Below, in pieces: positions 7,850 through 10,994 of a stretch of 10,994 nt of DNA. Origin of the DNA: Flavobacteriales bacterium. GTDB lineage: Bacteria > Bacteroidota > Bacteroidia > Flavobacteriales_D > CANHHI01. The DNA lies in assembly GCA_947460225.1 (NCBI GenBank), contig CANHHI010000045.1, positions 1 to 10,994 on the forward strand. The letters run 5' to 3'. The notes under the pieces are model-generated. The model made no database searches. It was not told where the DNA came from and was given only the letters and a program-made list of their open reading frames with translations. The number at the start of each line of letters is the position of its first letter. Positions within the stretch are counted from its first letter, which is position 1. A program made the position numbers and the translations under genes.

Positions 7850-8893
7850 TCACTTTTTTAAAGCGTCCCAACCTTGGGCTTGCAAAGGAATTTGATGCCC
7901 CGTTTGTGTGATAAGCTGGCAAAAAGCCTCTGCTTCTACAATATGCCCAATTACAGTGAGGTTTGGGTTGCCTTTTATTTTGTCATAATCCGCTGGATTT
8001 ATGGTAAACAAAAGTTCATAATCTTCTCCGCCGTTGAGGGCGCAAGTGGTGGGATCCAAATTAAAATCCCTTGCCGTGTCGTACATCAAAGGATCCAAGG
8101 GCAATTTTTCTTCGTAAATTTTGCAACCTACGTTTGAGGCTTTGCAAATATGCAAAATTTCAGATGCCAAGCCGTCCGAAATATCTATCATAGAACTGGG
8201 TTTTACCGCCAATTTTTCAAGCAATTGTAAAATATCTTGCCGAGCTTCTGGTTTTAGTTGTCTTTCTAAAAGATAATCCATGCCTTCCAAATCGGGTTGG
8301 GTGTTGGGATTTTGTAAAAAAACGGCTTTTTCACGGAGCAAAATTTGCAGACCCATAAAAGCCGCACCCAAATCGCCGGAAACCACAATCAAATCATTGA
8401 TTTTTGCGGTGCTTCTTTTGGCAATATTTTCTGGTTTTACAAATCCCAAAGCCGTCACGGAAATAAACAAACCGCTTACAGACGAGGTGGTGTCGCCACC
8501 CACAATATCCACATTGTATTTTTTGGCAGCCAAAAGCATGCCTTGATACATTTCTTCCACCGCTTCCAAAGTAAATTTGCTGGATAGCGCAAAAGAAACC
8601 AAAACTTGCGTTGCCGTGCCGTTCATGGCGCAAATATCCGACACATTTACCGCAATGGCTTTGTAACCCAAGTGTTTTAATGGGGTATAAGCCAAATCAA
8701 AATGCGTGCCTTCCACCAAAATATCCGTGCTCACCAGCATCTGGCAACCGTCTAGGGGGGCAATCACTGCTGCGTCATCGCCCACGCCCAAAATAGTGCT
8801 TTGCTGACTTAATGCAATGTGTTCGGTTAAGTGTTCTATGAGCCCAAATTCACCCAAATGGGCTAAGGACGTTGTAGATTTATTTTCCAACAT
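7850..8893 (-). CDS. thiL: Thiamine-monophosphate kinase
   Basis: ThiL phosphorylates thiamine monophosphate with ATP to give thiamine diphosphate, the active cofactor, in the cytoplasm. The 347-residue length is normal for the family. Family motifs in order are LGEFGLIEHL (13-22), GVGDDAAVI (36-44; metal and ATP binding), STDILVEGTHFDL (55-67), VNVSDICAMNG (82-92), VGGDTTSS (131-138), VVSGDLGAAFMGL (170-182), MIDISDGLASEI (235-246) and NGGEDYELLFT (287-297). All the expected Asp and Gly residues appear to be present, so the enzyme should be active. The ATG lies 1 nt after the rseP stop, which indicates co-transcription and probably translational coupling. No other thiamine genes and no TPP riboswitch were seen nearby, so its control is likely that of its envelope neighbours. 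Confidence 0.96.
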   Translation of the reverse strand: MLENKSTTSLAHLGEFGLIEHLTEHIALSQQSTILGVGDDAAVIAPLDGCQMLVSTDILVEGTHFDLAYTPLKHLGYKAIAVNVSDICAMNGTATQVLVSFALSSKFTLEAVEEMYQGMLLAAKKYNVDIVGGDTTSSVSGLFISVTALGFVKPENIAKRSTAKINDLIVVSGDLGAAFMGLQILLREKAVFLQNPNTQPDLEGMDYLLERQLKPEARQDILQLLEKLAVKPSSMIDISDGLASEILHICKASNVGCKIYEEKLPLDPLMYDTARDFNLDPTTCALNGGEDYELLFTINPADYDKIKGNPNLTVIGHIVEAEAFCQLITQTGHQIPLQAQGWDALKK

Positions 8894-8894
8894 A

Positions 8895-10226
8895 TTATTT
8901 AAAAATAAACTTGAACAAATCGTTTAAATTGGCGTAAAACATCAAACCAAACAGCAAAATCATGCCAATGGTTTGCGCCACTTCCAAGACTTTTTGGTTG
9001 GCTGCTTTGCCCGTAATGATTTCATACAGCAAAAATACCACGTGTCCGCCGTCCAGCGCAGGAATAGGCAATAAATTCATAAAGCCTAAAATGATAGACA
9101 AAAATGCGGTAATGCCCCAAAAAGTCTGCCAATCAAATACGCTGGGGAAAATACTGCCCATGCTCACAAAACCGCCCAAAGATTTATAAGCCTCTGTTTT
9201 TGGGTTAAATATCAACTGAAATTGACGGATATAACTTTGCAAAGTGGCAAATCCTTTTTTGATGCCCAAAGGAATAGATGCTGCCAGCGTATAATGCTTT
9301 GTTTCTAAGCGATAGCCCAATTTTTCCAAACTCGCCAAGTCTGGCAAACCACGCATCACGCCTAATTTAGCTGCACTGTCTAATTGCACGTGCAGTTGTA
9401 TTTTTTCATGCTTGCGCAAAACGCTAATCTCCAATTTTTCGCCTTTGTGCTTTTCTGCGATTTTTACAAATTCATCTACAAAGCGCACGCTGTCCCCCAA
9501 AATGCCTATAATATGGTCTTTGGGCTCTAATCCAGTTTCGGCGTTATGCGATTCTTTGGGTATTTGTGCCACAAAAAAAGGCATGCGGTAATTTAAAATA
9601 GGCTCTTTATTTTCTGCCCAATGTGCCAAAAAATCTTCTGGCACGTGCAGGGTTAAGGTGTCATTCGCCCGTTTTACTTGTATATCGCCACCGTAGAGCA
9701 ATTCCTCGGTTATTTTTTGCATGCCATCAACATATTTGCCGTTGATAGCCAAAATAACATCGCCGTTTTCAAAGCCAATTTTCTCTTGCGCCAATTCCGA
9801 ATACATGTAGCCATCTTTGCTTTCACTCAAAGTGGTTTCCCCCCAAACATAAATCACGCCAATATAAATGGCAAAAGCGAGCATAAAATTGACAAAAACA
9901 CCGCCCAGCATAATAATCAACCTTTGCCAAGCGGGTTTTGCTCTAAATTCCCAAGGCTCGGCAGGTTTATTGAGTTGTTTGGTGTCCATGCTTTCGTCCA
10001 CCATGCCCGCTATTTTCACATAACCACCCAAGGGCAACCAACCAATGCCGTATTCCGTGCCATTTTTTTTCCATTTAAATAGAGAAAACCATGGGTCAAA
10101 GAAAAGGTAAAATTTTTCCACCTTCGTTTTAAAAAACTTGGCGGGTATAAAATGCCCCAATTCGTGAAGAATCACCAAAAACGACAAACTCAACAGAAAT
10201 TGTGAGGCTTTAATAAAAGTTTCCAT
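8895..10226 (-). CDS. rseP: RIP (site-2) zinc metalloprotease, RseP type
   Basis: From the ATG at 10226 the product is 443 residues, normal for the family. It is an inner-membrane M50 protease that cuts transmembrane helices of anti-sigma factors or remnant signal peptides. The first helix carries the zinc-binding HELGH (21-25), followed by GWLPLGGYVKIAG (62-74). The second helix region has LGGVFVNFMLAFAI (107-120). Two periplasmic PDZ-like modules follow, with FENGDVILAINGKYV (152-166) and GLEPKDHIIGI (232-242). The last catalytic helix carries NLLPIPALDGG (384-394), whose Asp is the third zinc ligand. A longer frame reaches ATG 10313, but those 29 codons run into repeat copy B and pass through the -7 box; starting at METFIK puts HELGH at the usual distance from the N terminus. 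It heads the rseP-thiL pair. The regulated substrate is not in the window. Confidence 0.95.
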   Translation of the reverse strand: METFIKASQFLLSLSFLVILHELGHFIPAKFFKTKVEKFYLFFDPWFSLFKWKKNGTEYGIGWLPLGGYVKIAGMVDESMDTKQLNKPAEPWEFRAKPAWQRLIIMLGGVFVNFMLAFAIYIGVIYVWGETTLSESKDGYMYSELAQEKIGFENGDVILAINGKYVDGMQKITEELLYGGDIQVKRANDTLTLHVPEDFLAHWAENKEPILNYRMPFFVAQIPKESHNAETGLEPKDHIIGILGDSVRFVDEFVKIAEKHKGEKLEISVLRKHEKIQLHVQLDSAAKLGVMRGLPDLASLEKLGYRLETKHYTLAASIPLGIKKGFATLQSYIRQFQLIFNPKTEAYKSLGGFVSMGSIFPSVFDWQTFWGITAFLSIILGFMNLLPIPALDGGHVVFLLYEIITGKAANQKVLEVAQTIGMILLFGLMFYANLNDLFKFIFK

Positions 10227-10249
10227 GCTATAAATTTGAACAAGTTTCG

Positions 10250-10257
10250 CAAATTTA
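10250..10257 (-). promoter_or_regulatory. Bacteroidota-type -7 box (TAAATTTG) for rseP
   Basis: Read on the minus strand this is TAAATTTG, 23 nt before the ATG at 10226. A TTG at 10279-10281 lies 21 nt upstream and falls inside the left end of repeat copy B. If it is the -33 element, the repeat supplies part of the rseP promoter. Confidence 0.55.
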
Positions 10258-10273
10258 CAAAAAAACAAGACAA

Positions 10274-10414
10274 AAGCCCAAGCGAAAAGCATTTTCTGGT
10301 GCATATTTTTCACGAAATCTCATCTTCCAATCCTCATATACTCAGGTATGCTGTGGGTTTCAGATTTCGCTTTTGCAAAAACTATTTTCCATAAAATACT
10401 TTCGCAGCGGGCTT
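10274..10414. repeat. Intergenic repeat with inverted ends, copy B (141 bp)
   Basis: The left end 10274-10287 (AAGCCCAAGCGAAA) is nearly the reverse complement of the right end 10400-10414, which reads TTTCGCAGCGGGCTT; AAGCCC and GCGAAA are conserved in both arms, with a small change between them. The outer arms match copy A in order and orientation (10274-10314 to 1151-1192; 10354-10414 to 1281-1341). An inner dyad, CGAAATCT (10313-10320) with AGATTTCG (10362-10369), could form a second stem. It sits between the DUF3078-like gene and rseP, with no plausible ORF of its own. Its function is unknown. Confidence 0.65.
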
Positions 10415-10439
10415 GACAAAATTTCATTGTATAAAAATA

Positions 10440-10465
10440 AAAGCGTGGGTTTTATACCACGCTTT
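10440..10465 (-). terminator. Rho-independent terminator of the DUF3078-like gene
   Basis: AAAGCGTGG (10440-10448), an 8-nt loop and CCACGCTTT (10457-10465) form a perfect 9-bp stem. It begins 7 nt past the stop codon and is followed on the minus strand by a T-rich TATTTTTATAC. Confidence 0.8.
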
Positions 10466-10472
10466 GCTTTAC

Positions 10473-10994
10473 TTATTCTTTGGGTTTATTGCTGATTTTG
10501 ATAGACAAACCCACGTTTACCATATATTTAAACTGTATGGCTTTGCCTTTTGTTCCATCATCTCTTAAAAACTCCGCATAATAATCGTAAATGGTGTAAG
10601 TGCCTATGTTTGCCGTCAAATAATTATTGACTTTTAAGTTGAGTGTATTGACCCAATAGGCGTCTATACCCACGAGTTTTTCATATCTGCCAAAAACTTG
10701 CAGTTGTGTTTCAAAATCTATATTTTCAGCCAATTGAAAATTGCCGTTTAACAACAACATCCAACCCAATTCTCCACGCCAATGCTTGTTGGTGTCTATG
10801 CCGAAAGCACCTTGTCTGGATAATTTTTTATCTAAAACAATAGTCTGTTTAATAGACACAGGTGCCATGGTAAATTTAACTTTGTGTTTTTTGCCTTCGT
10901 GTCTGTACGTAATCCCTGTGTAGGTGTAATTATAACCTGGACTCAATAAGTTTGAAAGATAGATTGGTTTTTGAGTAGCATCGCTATAATCAAA
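10473..10994 (-). CDS. DUF3078-like protein, C-terminal part, 5' end outside window
   Basis: The frame stays open to the window edge, so only the last 173 residues are visible; a TTG at 10946 is internal. The sequence has the pattern I associate with DUF3078, a Bacteroidota-specific family usually about 280-330 residues long and predicted to be exported. Features are LLSPGYNYTYTGITYR near the start, LTFMAPVS-like strand FTMAPVSIKQTIV, a short basic turn, HWRGELGWMLLLNG, the segment LQVFGRYEKLVGIDAYWVNT, KVNNYLTANIGTYTIYDYYAEF, and a last strand FKYMVNVGLSIKI. Alternating strands with aromatic residues suggest an outer-membrane barrel. The function of the family is not known. A clear terminator follows the stop. 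The family call rests on pattern memory, not on a search. Confidence 0.7.
   Translation of the reverse strand, partial: FDYSDATQKPIYLSNLLSPGYNYTYTGITYRHEGKKHKVKFTMAPVSIKQTIVLDKKLSRQGAFGIDTNKHWRGELGWMLLLNGNFQLAENIDFETQLQVFGRYEKLVGIDAYWVNTLNLKVNNYLTANIGTYTIYDYYAEFLRDDGTKGKAIQFKYMVNVGLSIKISNKPKE

Overview
The window (about 11 kb, AT-rich) looks like chromosomal DNA from a member of the Bacteroidota. The evidence is a fused SecDF of about 1,000 residues, a type IX secretion (T9SS) cargo with a gliding-motility-type C-terminal domain, a DUF3078-like protein, no clear Shine-Dalgarno sequences, and Bacteroidota-type -7 boxes (TAnnTTTG) in front of four genes. No tRNA, rRNA, CRISPR array, transposase or phage gene was seen.

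Layout. (1) At 2-1147 on the + strand is the 3' part of a polyprenyl-phosphate sugar transferase that starts surface-polysaccharide synthesis. (2) At 1148-1380 is a gap almost filled by a repeat with inverted ends (copy A). (3) At 1381-2118 on the + strand is a secreted, probable outer-membrane beta-barrel protein. (4) It converges on a large minus-strand T9SS cargo with fibronectin-III-like modules (2135-4684); one hairpin covers both stop codons. (5) A strong terminator (4726-4760) separates that gene from a minus-strand run read in the order rseP (10226-8895), thiL (8893-7850), secDF (7784-4773). rseP and thiL are 1 nt apart; secDF follows after 65 nt with its own probable -7 box. (6) At 10227-10472 is a gap holding copy B of the repeat and the terminator of the next gene. 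(7) At 10473-10994 on the minus strand is the C-terminal part of a DUF3078-like protein that runs off the window.

Most genes concern the cell envelope: polysaccharide priming, Sec export driven by SecDF, intramembrane proteolysis by RseP, an outer-membrane barrel and a T9SS surface protein. ThiL (thiamine diphosphate synthesis) is the metabolic exception and seems to be carried in the rseP transcript.

The least expected signal is the intergenic repeat. Copies A (1151-1341) and B (10274-10414) share both ends in the same order, carry matching inverted ends, and each lies exactly 16 nt from the -7 box of the gene it faces. No gene in the window looks like a new defence or mobile system, and the coding content is otherwise ordinary for the phylum.
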